From Bidens hawaiensis (lineage: Eukaryota; Streptophyta; Magnoliopsida; Asterales; Asteraceae): a stretch of DNA of 64,000 bases. The translations under genes were made by a program, and so were the position numbers. Below the pieces are notes generated by a model. The model was not told the DNA's origin and searched no databases. It saw only the letters and a list, made by a program, of their open reading frames with translations. The stretch covers positions 1 to 64,000 of the forward strand of contig JAIQDT010006472.1 of assembly GCA_021521415.1 (NCBI GenBank), given 5' to 3'. This document shows positions 44,044 through 54,767 of this stretch, one piece after another; the stretch's first letter is position 1; every line of letters starts with the position of its first letter.

Positions 44044-45311
44044 GCCTCAAAAAGGTTAATTACATCAACCAAGTCAAAATTACACTAGTATAAAATTCAA
44101 TACGAGAACGCGCATCAATCCTCCGAGTTTAGTCCGACCATTTTTCGTTAAGTTGCAAGTGAATGGGCTGTCGGGGGCATGGTAATGCCCGACCGTTTCT
44201 CTTCACATCAAACTAACGGAATCATAAAAAATGGTGTCTGAATTTCAATTACATATATCGATGATTAAAGAAGAGGCGTGGGCTTTATTTCAATGAAATA
44301 TTAAAAGAGCTGATGGCTAATGGTCCAACTTTTTTCGGTGATGGGTGGTGCATATTTAAAAACATTTATCAACCCGGATAAAACTTTTAAGACTAATCGA
44401 CTCAAAGAAAACCTAATTAAATAGTAACTAAATAATATAAGGGTATTACTATTTAGTAAACTTAGTAGGGTGGGTAGTTCGTTGCTAAGACAAAACCTTT
44501 AAACACCTGGGTTTTGAAAGGAATGAGGTATTATGTATAAGTCCCACAAATGACAAAGATTAAAAGAAATTCATCGTTAAAAAATATTTAATTTAGTTAA
44601 CCTATATATATATTTTTTACTTGTTTTAATCTAATTGAATAACCTATATTTTAATACAATATAAAACTAAAATTCTCAAAATAGGCAAAGTGAGTAGAGA
44701 GATTCCTAATTTAGGCAAAAAATTTTGAAAAGTCCCATAATGATCCATTGACTCGTGAAATTTCAAGCCAAATCTGTCTAACCCATCACATTTGGTTATG
44801 GGCCAAATCCGTGAGATTTCAAGCCAAATTTGTTTGACCCGTGAGATTTCCAAGCCAAATCCGTTTGACCCGTGAGATTTCAAGCCAAATCCGCCTGACT
44901 CATGAGTTTTGGTACCAAAACCGTTTTCTTGAAAACCATCTCCTCCGTGAGATTTGGAAAAAGTTTGAATTCACCTCTATCCACCATCGATTCACCACCA
45001 CCACTATCTCATTTCTTTGAAATGATCCCGATTAATCTTCGACACCATCTCGTCCTTCGACATCCGACATCACCATCTCCGGCCACCGTCGCATTCACCA
45101 TCTCCGGCCACCGTCGTATTCACCATCCAACATCACAATACCTGGCCACTATCGCCTTCACCATTCAACATCAACATATCCGGCCACCGTTGTCTTCGTG
45201 CTAGCCTTCATTTCGTGGTGAATCAACTATGTCTTCTTCCAACATCAACATATTTGCATCCCGTCGTTTTCTCCGGAAGTGGTGGTGGTGGTGAATCAAT
45301 GGTTCCATTGT
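44044..45311. repeat. Duplicated segment F, copy 2
   Basis: Direct copy of 33477-34774 with a few percent difference by eye, including the 30-35 base repeats (about 44745-44905). It is joined on the left to Athila element 1 at the shared word TAGCCTCAAAA. Confidence 0.85.
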
Positions 45312-46063
45312 TGTAACATCTTGGATTTTTCGTATTTGTTTAAACCGATTCGAGAACGTAATTCGGATCTTTCGAACTATTTAAAACTTATATTTATTGG
45401 AATTTAACTTGGTTCAACTTATTTTATAATTTAATAACTTTAAATTGTGCCAAATAGCCCTTAAAAACCATTAAAATCGCTTAAAACGGCTAAAAATCGC
45501 ATTTTCGGGTACTATAGCGACTACTTTTGCCATTTCTTTCCTATTTTCGATTAAATTAACGAAACTTAAGCTCCAAGAGATGTAAATTAATTTTATAAAA
45601 CATTCTAGTTTTGTTTTATTGCTGTCCAAACTGAATCTTTAAGTTATTATACCCGATTTTGTCATTAATTGATTATTCGATTTCCTAAAATAGTTATTTC
45701 CTAATAAACAAGTCTTAACCCTTAATTTTTAAACAAAGAATATCATAAAAACATAAATTATTAATTCAATACCAGCCCCCACACCAGTAATCCATGAAAT
45801 TCCTTACCCCATTGTCGGTTTCTTCAATAATTTAGCAAGTTCGTATTGCTTTGTTCACTTTCAAGCTTCAATACCCTTTGACCTCGATTATCTTTTGTTT
45901 CATTCATTTTTCGGGTAAGTTTTCTTCTTCAATATTGTAGATTTTGATCTGTAGAACAAAATCTCTCAATCAATTTTGTGGATTGAGGGAGTCTCGGTGG
46001 TCAATTGGACTCAAACTCGTTTAAGGGCATAATAGTCAAAAACTTTGACCAATCAATTTCTCA
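45312..46063 (+). repeat. LTR-A copy 2, truncated after about 750 bp
   Basis: It starts TGTAACATCTTGG. It is collinear with copy 1 to TCAATTTCTCAT, where it joins the middle of an Athila LTR. Confidence 0.85.
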
Positions 46064-46629
46064 TGTACTAGAACAACTAATTATAATTGTTTTGATGTTA
46101 ATCTATGAGTATTTATGTTTAGTATGTTCGTACAATCAATCGGTTTAGGTTTATTTTGATCAGAACGATTAGTTTGTCGATTGCTATAATAATTTCTCAT
46201 AGGATTGTTTGACCTGTTAATTGCAATAAAGCATACATTTGCCCTTAGTTGAGTCACACTGGCAGGGACCGTTTGATAACCAGTTCCGTGTGTTAGCGAG
46301 CGTGAATGCCTAAGGTTTAACCGGTTAGTCAGTCTGTAGTTGACTCGAGATAATTAATCTGTTAGGTTGCATGAGATTGCTGTTAGTTACTCACTTGAAT
46401 TCCCGGGTGTGATTTGCTTTATTTATTGATTGAATCTTTGATTAATTATTTGCTTGTTATTAAAACCCAATCAATTGCTAGTGTGATCAGCACTGTTGAC
46501 AGTTACTTAATAATTCTAGAAACTAGTTGCATATTACACTGACCACATACTCCTGGTGGATACGATACCTGAGTTACCATAGCTAATTAGGTTAATTAGG
46601 TTTTTGCATGACTCAAACGACGGTCATCA
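46064..46629 (+). repeat. 3' part of Athila element 2 LTR
   Basis: AT-rich text ending GACGGTCATCA, directly followed by the PBS. The LTR start (U3 and TATA) is missing here but present at 51881. Confidence 0.7.
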
Positions 46630-46632
46630 AAA

Positions 46633-46650
46633 TGGCGCCGTTGCCGGGGA
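46633..46650 (+). promoter_or_regulatory. Athila/Tat primer binding site
   Basis: TGGCGCCGTTGCCGGGGA, the exact PBS usually given for Athila and Tat elements. Confidence 0.9.
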
Positions 46651-46780
46651 GTTAGTGCGCTTAGTGTTTTTGTGTTAATTGATTTCTTTGTTTAAATTAG
46701 TTGTTATTTCTATTTTTAGTTTAGTTTATTTTGTTTTCCCATTTTATGCGGGGTGTGTTATTTGTGCAGGTAACAGGTTT

Positions 46781-48834
46781 ATGCACACCCGCCATTCAAG
46801 AAGAAACTCTCTGCTGATTTACGAGCCAGTTATCGAACGGTTAGCTCGGCAGAACCGAACTCAGACCAGACAGTCATACATGGAAGGTCAGAACTAGAAC
46901 CAGAATCAAAACCAAAACCCGCCACCCGAGATCAATGTTTTCCAACCCAAACCAAACCCCCCGAATAATCAAAATCTACCAAATAATGACCTACCACCAC
47001 CAATCAACAACCCCAAAATTCAGCCCGACAATCCAGAAACCGAAACCGAAACCGAAACCTAGACAGACCCGGGCCATCAGTCCCGAACAATACCCCTAGT
47101 CACCGATAGCCGATTATACGAGATTTTGACCATGTCAGTATTTACACTAAAGACGAAGAAGAGGGGGATGAGGAAGAACGAGGACCAGTGAATGACGGGT
47201 TTGAGCTGAGAAATGCAGATGAGGGTATACAGGTTGAAGAGGTTGATGAGGTCGAGGAACCGGTTAGGGTGAGAGGTAATAGGTGGAGGAACAGAAATCC
47301 AGACAGGGATGGTGTTGGAAGATATCGGGAGGAACGAAGACAGCCGATTCAGGTTAACCTGGGAGGTTTTGAGGAATCGAGGGCCATGCGAAGGAATTTT
47401 GGGCCTCCGGTTCGGGGTGTAAACAGTCGGTTCAGACCGGCTATCTTAGATGGTGCCTCACCGATTGTCCCACAGGTTCATGTACAGGGATAACTAACAT
47501 TTAAATCCCGTCCGTCCTATATCAACATAGTTCCCCATTTTCACGGACTGGGATCTGAAGACCCGTATTCACATTTGTCAGATTTTTCAGCTATTTGTGG
47601 GTCTATCGGTGACGGTACGTATGATCAGGATGAGGTTCGGTTGTGGTTGTTCTAGTTTTCACTAAAAGACAAAGCCAAACACTGGTTCAACTCGCTATTG
47701 ATGCACATTATAAAGAACTGGGGTGAGATGCGGCAAGTGTTCCTTAACGAGTATTATTCACAGTTGAATACCATCGAGGCCCAAATGGAGATTATACACT
47801 TTTCACAAGTACCGGGTGAGTTCTTTAATGAGGCTTTTACTCGTTACAAGGAAATGATAAGGAAGTGCCTGCACCATCAGATTGAGTTGAGGGAATTGGT
47901 TAAGTGTTTTGTAGACGGGTTGACATATGAAGACAGAAAACATTTAAAAGCTTCGTGTAATAGTCAGTTGTTGAATCAACCCGAGGTAGATGATTGGGAA
48001 TTTTTGGAATTTATATGTGAAGATTCTAAGGCAGAGGCAGCCGCAGATCGAAGAGGAAAACACGGGGTTACCCGGTCGGTTAAATAAGCCTCGAACGAGT
48101 CAGACAGAATTGCTGAGTTAGAACGAGAACTCGCGGGTTTTTGAAAAGAGAAAAAGAAAGAGGTTGGTAAAGTCGGGGTGAAATTCCCGGTTTGTTCAGA
48201 TTGTGGCGAGTTGGGGCATAAGGTTGAATATTGCCCCAGGTTTGATGATGACGAGTATACCGACGAGGAGGAAGTCAGTTACGCGTACGAGGATTCCAAG
48301 GGCCAATGGTTCAATTCGAACACTTATCACTCGGGCCTAAGGAATCACCTGAATTTCAGATACGGGAACGCGTTGAGTCAGTCGAACTCGAGCTTTCAGG
48401 GGTCTAGTCAGAACCGACAGCAGAACAGCTACCGCTAGGGCAGTTATCAGCAGGGTTCATACAATCAGAATAGCAGTCGGGAGTATAACAGAGACAGTTA
48501 CCGGGGTAACAGTTCATTGGTTAATCAGAATCAGGACCAGCAGAACGGTAATTCAGGTAATTCAGATGTGTCGGTACATTTGAAGTTAGATACGTTGTTG
48601 AATTTGGTGACAGATAATCAGAAAGAGACTCAGAAACAGTTCGAGTTAAGGAATAAGTCTTCAGAGGCGATGTCGAAACAGATTGGTCAACTCGTAGCAG
48701 ATGTGGGCGAGATTTCAGAAAAACTCGGGTCAGTTACCGAGCGATACCACAGTAAACGCGCAACACTTCAATTCAAGTTCAAAAAAAGGAAACAATGTGC
48801 ACATCAATGCGGTAAGTCTTTTACCTCATTTTAA
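46781..48834 (+). pseudogene. Athila-type gag, element 2
   Basis: ATG at 46781 begins MHTRHSRRNS. A frame change near 47130 leads into the main frame, which stays open from 47188 to 48834 except for stops at 47491, 47653, 48085, 48142 and 48436. The gag core includes FHGLGSEDPYSHLSDF (about 47536), LKDKAKHWFNSL (about 47665) and FTRYKEMIRKCLHHQI (about 47836). A zinc knuckle CSDCGELGHKVEYC is encoded at 48196-48237. A Gln/Asn/Ser-rich tail and a coiled segment with KQIGQLVADVGEI follow. TAG at 46895, 47653 and 48436 lie in Gln-rich contexts. Confidence 0.85.
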
Positions 48835-49094
48835 AATTACTAGTGTTGAAGTTGATTCACCACAGTTTGTTGATGGGGTGGTGAAAGAGTTTAGTGATGA
48901 GAATGATTTTGTTGGTCAAAATAAAACAATTTTCCAAAATGAATCGAAACTAAAAACGAATGAAATGTCTTTTTGTGAAAATTGTACTTGTGAAAAATGT
49001 TTAAATGGTAAATTGACTAAGAGCAGAGATGAGGAGGTGGAGGATAATACCACCTCAAGTAAACACCAAGACCCGGGAGTGCCATTTTTATCAA

Positions 49095-49794
49095 TTTAAA
49101 TTGGGGAGTTTAAAACTGATCGGGCACTTCTAGATCTTGGAGCATGTGTTAGTATCATGCCTGGTAGTTTATATGATCAGTATGAGTTTGGCCCGTTACA
49201 AAGTGTAAACACCACCATGGTGTTGGCGGATCAAACTCATACACTCCCTCGGATCATTGTTACTAATGTAATGGTGCAGGTGGATGGATTTAGCTACCCA
49301 GTTGACTTCCTGATGCGAAAAGGAATATTAAACAATCTGAAGTCATATTGGGTAGGCCATTCCTTGCCACAACACATGCGGTAATTGATTGTGCTACAGG
49401 AGTTTTGGGAATTAAATGTGGGAACCGTGATAAGCGGTTATTATTATTTGAAAATGCTACTAGCCCTTTTATTGACAAGTGTGAATCCTTGAGCAAGGAT
49501 CACACACAAGAGAAATGTTTTGTGATTGACAGGAATGAGCTAAAGGGCAGCATGGAGGTGAAAGAACAGAATGAGATATTGCATGGAGTTAGAGATGGTG
49601 AGGAAGTAACAACAAGAAAGGGAAAGAAGAAGAAAATGAAAGAGGTAAAGAAACCACCTGAATGTGATGTGAAATGGAGGTTGGCAAGGTTTGGGCCGGA
49701 TTATGGTGTGTCCAAAAGTTGGAAGCAACCTCTTGAGGAGGACCGTGCAAGTAATGAAATGGCTGCATGGGAATGGGTCAGCCGCCCACCTTGA
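49095..49794 (+). pseudogene. Athila-type protease with basic C-terminal tail
   Basis: LLDLGACVSIMPGSLYD (about 49127-49177) is the Athila-type aspartic protease site, and GRPFLATTHAVIDCATG (about 49351) its C-terminal block. A frameshift near 49320 separates them. The frame then continues through a Lys-rich run (KGKKKKMKEVKK) and ends AWEWVSRPP at 49792. Nothing of RT follows. The acidic/basic tail has no known role. Confidence 0.75.
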
Positions 49795-51880
49795 ATGCCA
49801 AAAAAAATTATCAAAACGGTGGTAATTGTATATTTTGTATATTTTTAGTTTGCATTTTTTATTACTAATTGTATTTCAAGCGTACCATCATAGCAAAAGC
49901 TAAGTGTGGGGATACCGCAAGGAAAAAGTTTGGATTTTGATGTGTGCGGTAAAGTTATGTCAGAAAACGAGGTTTCAGTTAAGCTACCTAAAGTACTTTC
50001 GTGTTCTTTTTTGTTGTGGTTAATCCAGGTACGTGTATATTTTGTTGTATTGGAACTTTGTGGGTGTAGTTCACTATAAACCCTCACGAGACCTCACTCG
50101 TCCAACCGGGCTACCGGGGGGTTTAAAGGGCTTGTTGCATACGCAAAATGCAACCGTGATTCCTACGAAAGTGAGTTAAGTCTTTTAACATTTTAACTCA
50201 TTTATCAAAATTTATTATGAAACTTAACTAACTCGGCTCGGTAATAATTTTTAATAAAATGAACTAACACTTCATTTTTTGCAAAATTCTTAAAAGACCT
50301 ATGTCTTACACACGGTGAGAAGCTTGCTTCTACACGTTTTGAGATTTTGCAGATTCAGTTTTAGTCTTTGGAGAAGACGAGTTTTCACGAGGGTTTGCGA
50401 GCCAGTTTTTAGTATTGTCTTATCAGTCATATCAGGTGATTTCAGTTTCATAATCTATTTTGTTATTTTAGTTTACGTGTTGAGAGTGTAATTGTAGATT
50501 TTTGTGTTAAAACTATTACATTAGAGCCCGATTTTTAAATTGTTAAACATTCAATTTCAACCCGTCCCTCAAATGTTCGTTAATTGTTTTAAAATTTTAA
50601 CATTGAGGACAATGTCAACCTCAAGTGTGGGGATGGGGGAAAATTGAAAATTTTTAGCCCAATAGTACCTCAAAGAGTATTCAGAAACCTAAGTTATTAA
50701 CTGTCATTTACTGCTATTAATGCCAAGTTAAAGGTTTTTGGTCATGGTTGGTTTTTCAGCTTCTCGATAGTTTTCCTGACAAATGTTTTTAAAACGAGAA
50801 GTTGAAAATGGAATCGTTTAGGCAGGGATAACGAGTCATGGGGACGGGTATACATGTTTCATATCGGTAGCCTTTATTTCCAGACATATTGAGAGATTAG
50901 CCCCTATACTTAATACACATATTATATAGTAAATATAAAACATGTCTTGTCATTTATTAAGGGAAACCGGTATGCTTTACAGAATTAGAACTTGCTTGTC
51001 ACATGCTTTTTGAGATCTTAATACCACCACCGGTATGGAGATTAGGACTTTAGGAGCCCGTTTGGACATATTTCCTCAATAAATTCCTTACCCGACATTA
51101 TCCCTTATGAGCCCGTTTGGACCATATTCCTTTTTCATTTGATAAAACTAAACATTACATACCATTTCAGCCTTGGCCGTTATTTTATTTTAACCAGTGT
51201 GATGAAATCCAGTTCGTTATCGAGTCGTATATATTTCGAGTTGTACTTAGTCAAACGAGTTATAAAGTTGTAAAGTTCTGAGTTGTAATTATCAGTTATT
51301 TATGTCAAAAAAAATTTCGAAAAATCAGCAAAAAGACAAAAAGAAGTTATCAGTTTATTATTTCAGTTGTTATTAGCAGTTGAGTATGTAAATATTGGTT
51401 TTTTTAACTGGGTTTAATCCACCTGAGTCACTAAATAAGCCTGATCCGCACCCAAACCTAAGCCTCAGCAAAACCTTAGTCCGAGTCTTTATACAACCGG
51501 TGGTTAATGGGTGGAGATAAGACTGACTTGCAAGCGTATTAAGTTGTAACTCATATTAGGTGTTTTGAGGGCAGAGACATATACTAGCACATCTTTTGCT
51601 AGTCCAGATAATAAACCGAGAGGAGTGTTGATAGTGTGAGGGGTGTGAACATGTATGCCCTAACCGGAAACAGAAAGTACACTTGTCTGGGCGGATTCTA
51701 GAGTTTTTTTGTAACATTAACTTTATTTATGGTTTGTCAATCTAGAAAGTGTCAGTCTGGGAAACTGGGTATGACTTTAAACCTTGCTAGTATTAATGGT
51801 GATAATTGATATACCTATGATGGAGGTTGATGTTTGCTTTAGAGTTTTGCTTGAGGGCAAGCAAAAGATAAGTGTGGGCA
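49795..51880 (+). other. Non-coding 3' region of Athila element 2
   Basis: No coding frame. Purine runs AAGTGTGGGGATACC (49899), AAGTGTGGGGATGGGGG (50622) and AAGATAAGTGTGGGCA (51865) are PPT-like and typical of the Athila 3' region; the last abuts the LTR. Confidence 0.7.
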
Positions 51881-52425
51881 TGTGATGTTCGGGTATTTTG
51901 TATATATATATTAGTGTGTTAATTATGTAGTTTTGTTTAGATATTGTTAGAACTTTGGTACTTCATACGTGCTTTTGTATTTCAGGTCATTGATCGTTAA
52001 AGATGCTAAATTGGAGACTTGTACGGGCATGGAATGATATCTCGGAAATACCGGAGCATAAATTGAAGTCTTAGGAAGTGTTAGAAGGATTCGGGAGGAG
52101 TTTGGATGAGAAACCTAAAGCCGACGCTAAAACTGAACAAGATGGGTTCACAAAAAGTGACAAGGAAGTAAAACGAGCATATCCTCGCATGGAAATCATA
52201 ATGCGTACAATTATGTGTCATGATTTAGAACCTAAGGTAGCTTGGGTAACGGTAGGACTGATGAGATGATAAGGGCATGGTGGATACGTCGTTGGTACAT
52301 CCTATATATATAAATACCCTTATCGGATTGTCATTTGAAACTTTTCTTCGATTATTAGAAGTTATATGTTATGATATTTTCCTTAAAAATTTAATTATTT
52401 TCAAAAACTATAGTGTTCTAGTTTT
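51881..52425 (+). repeat. 5' part (U3) of Athila element 2 LTR
   Basis: It begins TGTGATGTTCGGG after a PPT and has a TATATATATAA box at 52303-52313 within CCTATATATATAAATACCC. It breaks off at about 52425, giving way to the PPT region of LTR-A. Confidence 0.7.
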
Positions 52426-53777
52426 CCTTAATTTCGGGACGAAATTCCGTAAAGTAGGGGAGACTGTAACATCTTGGATTTTTCGTATTTGTTTAAACTG
52501 ATTCGATAACATAATTCGGATCTTTCGAACTATTTAAAACTTATATGTATTGGAATTTAACTTGGTTCAACTTATTTTATAATTTAATAACTTTCAATTG
52601 TGCCAAATAGCCCTTAGAAACCTTTAAAATCGCTTAAAACGGCTAAAAATCGCATTTCGGGAACTATAGCGAGTAGTTTTGCCAAATCTTTCCTATTTTC
52701 GATTAAATTAACGAAACTTAAGCTCCAAGATATGTAAATTAATTTTATAAAACATTCTAATTTCATTTTATTGCTGTCCAAACCGAATCTTTAAGTTATT
52801 ATACCCGATTTTGTCATTAATTAATTATTCGGTTTCCTAAAATAGTTATTTCCTAATAAACAAGTCTTAACCCTTAATATTTAAACAAGTCATATCATAA
52901 AAACCTAAATTATTAATTCAATACCAGCCCCCATACCAGTAATCCACGAAATTCCTTTCCCCATTGTCGGTTTCTTCAAGAATTTAGCAAGTTCGTATTG
53001 CTTTGTTGACTTTCAAGCTTCAATACCCTTTGACCTCGATTATCTCTTGTTTCATTCATCTTTCGGGTAAGTAGTCTTCTTCAATATTGTAGATTTTGAT
53101 ATGTAGAACAAAATCCCTCAATCAATTTTGTGGATTGAGGGAGTCTCGGTGGTCAATTGGACTCAAACTCGTTTAAGGGTATAATAGTCAACAACTTTGA
53201 CCAATCAATTTCTCATTCTTCTGGTAGGATTCAACATTTGGTCCAGAAAACTTTTATTCTCGTAACGTGATTTTAAGGCTACTGACTAAAAACAGACTTC
53301 CGACTCGCTGTTCGGATTCTGGTCAGTACTAGGTCGCTTAAATCTTAAATATAACATAACTAAAGTTCTAAATGTCCGTTTGGATTGATTCCAGCGGCCA
53401 TTAGTTTGTTTTTAATATCATTATCATATACCATAGATTAATATTCTGATTTTTTGTAACATTTGACGTGTAGTGGACGACTCGTTTAATCATTAGCTCG
53501 TTTAGTCGCATTTATTAATTGCTTGTTAATATCTAAGGTGAGTTTGATCATTCCCCTTTTTATACACTGTTTTCAAACATTTTGGGGACATATGTGTACT
53601 TACTCATATTTTCTATCCTATATATATACACAAACTCATAAACATAATCATTGTGTGAATATCAGTTGAATGTTATTTATTAATTGCTACATGTATAATT
53701 GTTTACTTGACAACATTCGGAGAGGTCCAACATATCCCCTTGCATAGGGTTCTCATTAGTATGATCATACGACCGTC
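52426..53777 (+). repeat. LTR-A copy 3 with its PPT
   Basis: AATTTCGGGACGAAATTCCG and AAAGTAGGGGAGAC (PPT, 52451-52464) immediately precede TGTAACATCTTGG at 52465, so this is a 3' LTR. The same pre-LTR text is found reversed at 61567-61600 in the chromovirus, placing LTR-A in that group. It is interrupted at 53777 by a copia element. Confidence 0.85.
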
Positions 53778-54161
53778 TGTTGGGCCTAGTTATTTGGTTT
53801 GTACTTAGTATGTTTATTTTGTTTGGGCTGTGTATGTAAACCGAGATCCATTTGGATCTCGGTGGGCTTTTGGTTAGTATTGGGCTAGAGTGGTTTGTTC
53901 CCTATATATATAGAATGCATTGTATAGGGTTATGGTTGTTCGTTCACTGAGAATTTTGTCCGTCTAAGGGTTATCATAGACGAGCATTGTATTGTTAGTG
54001 CTTAAGCACCTGACGTTAATATTAACGTGTGTTTTGAAGCCATTTGTGTGTTTTACGTGTTTGTGTTTGTTATTGTTCTTGAATCATCTAGCGTTGGATT
54101 TCCGCACCAACACCTAGATTGTTGATATCATATTTGTAGTGATCCAGATTCGGGACTTACA
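53778..54161 (+). repeat. 5' LTR of the second copia element
   Basis: It starts TGTTGGGCC and ends GGGACTTACA. TATATATA at 53903-53910 is the likely TATA box. The preceding 5 bases are CCGTC. Confidence 0.9.
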
Positions 54162-54163
54162 AT

Positions 54164-54175
54164 TGGTATCAGAGC
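54164..54175 (+). promoter_or_regulatory. Primer binding site, initiator tRNA-Met
   Basis: TGGTATCAGAGC, the exact copia PBS, two bases after the LTR. Confidence 0.95.
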
Positions 54176-54389
54176 CTTAGACCTATTCAGGCTCGTTATT
54201 GTGATATCAAGGATTCAAGATTTTGATCTTTGGTGGTTGTGGTTTGGTTTTCCGGTGATACTTTCGTCCAAGAAGGAAAAAGTTTTTTAAGTTGAAGATT
54301 GACCTAATCTCGGTTAAAATTCAAATCCTAGAGTTTTCGGGATTTAATTTGTTACCAAAATTATCTGGTCAAAGCATCTTTGGGTTTCC

Positions 54390-54665
54390 TGGAAGTTCTC
54401 GGACAATTTTCATTGTTTTCGGCCATCATGTGGTCGTTCTCGGTGAAATTTGTTGGTGCTCGGCCACAACAGTTCTCGGCTACAACTAGTACTAGGTTAC
54501 AACTAGTTTTCGGCCACAATCAGTTCTCGGCTACAACTAGTTTTCGGCCACAACAGTTCTCGGCTACAACTAGTTTTCGGCCACAACAGTTCTCGGTCAA
54601 ACTTAGTTATCGGCTAAGGCAGTTCTCGGTTGCTTTGGGTTCTCGGTCAACCTTTGGTTCTCGGC
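54390..54665 (+). repeat. TTCTCGGCYACAAC tandem repeats in the gag leader
   Basis: Alternating AGTTCTCGGCTACAACTAG and TTTTCGGCCACAAC words, with a higher-order unit of about 33 bases, stand 100 bases before the gag ATG at 54768. Position and style match the leader array of the other copia element, but the sequence is unrelated. Confidence 0.85.
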
Positions 54666-54767
54666 TCGGTAAACTGTAGGCTCTATTTGGGCCTGATTGG
54701 TTTGATTTGGGCATGATACTTGGACTAGGATTATAAGACTTCCTGGATTAAAATCAATAAACTAAAA

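Larger units (their letters stand above)
46064..52425 (+). mobile_element. Athila-type element 2: gag-protease only, permuted LTR
   Basis: Left end: the 3' part of an LTR (46064-46629), then PBS, gag and protease, a 2.1-kb non-coding 3' region, PPT and the 5' part of an LTR (51881-about 52425). The two LTR pieces do not appear to overlap, so the element starts and ends inside its LTR. No RT, RNase H or integrase is present, as in the gag-only non-autonomous gypsy derivatives (TR-GAG type). The right border is uncertain by some 30 bases. Confidence 0.75.

Noticed and set aside
52078..52269. 63-codon frame in the Athila LTR
   Set aside because: It lies in U3 upstream of the TATA box, with no family resemblance.
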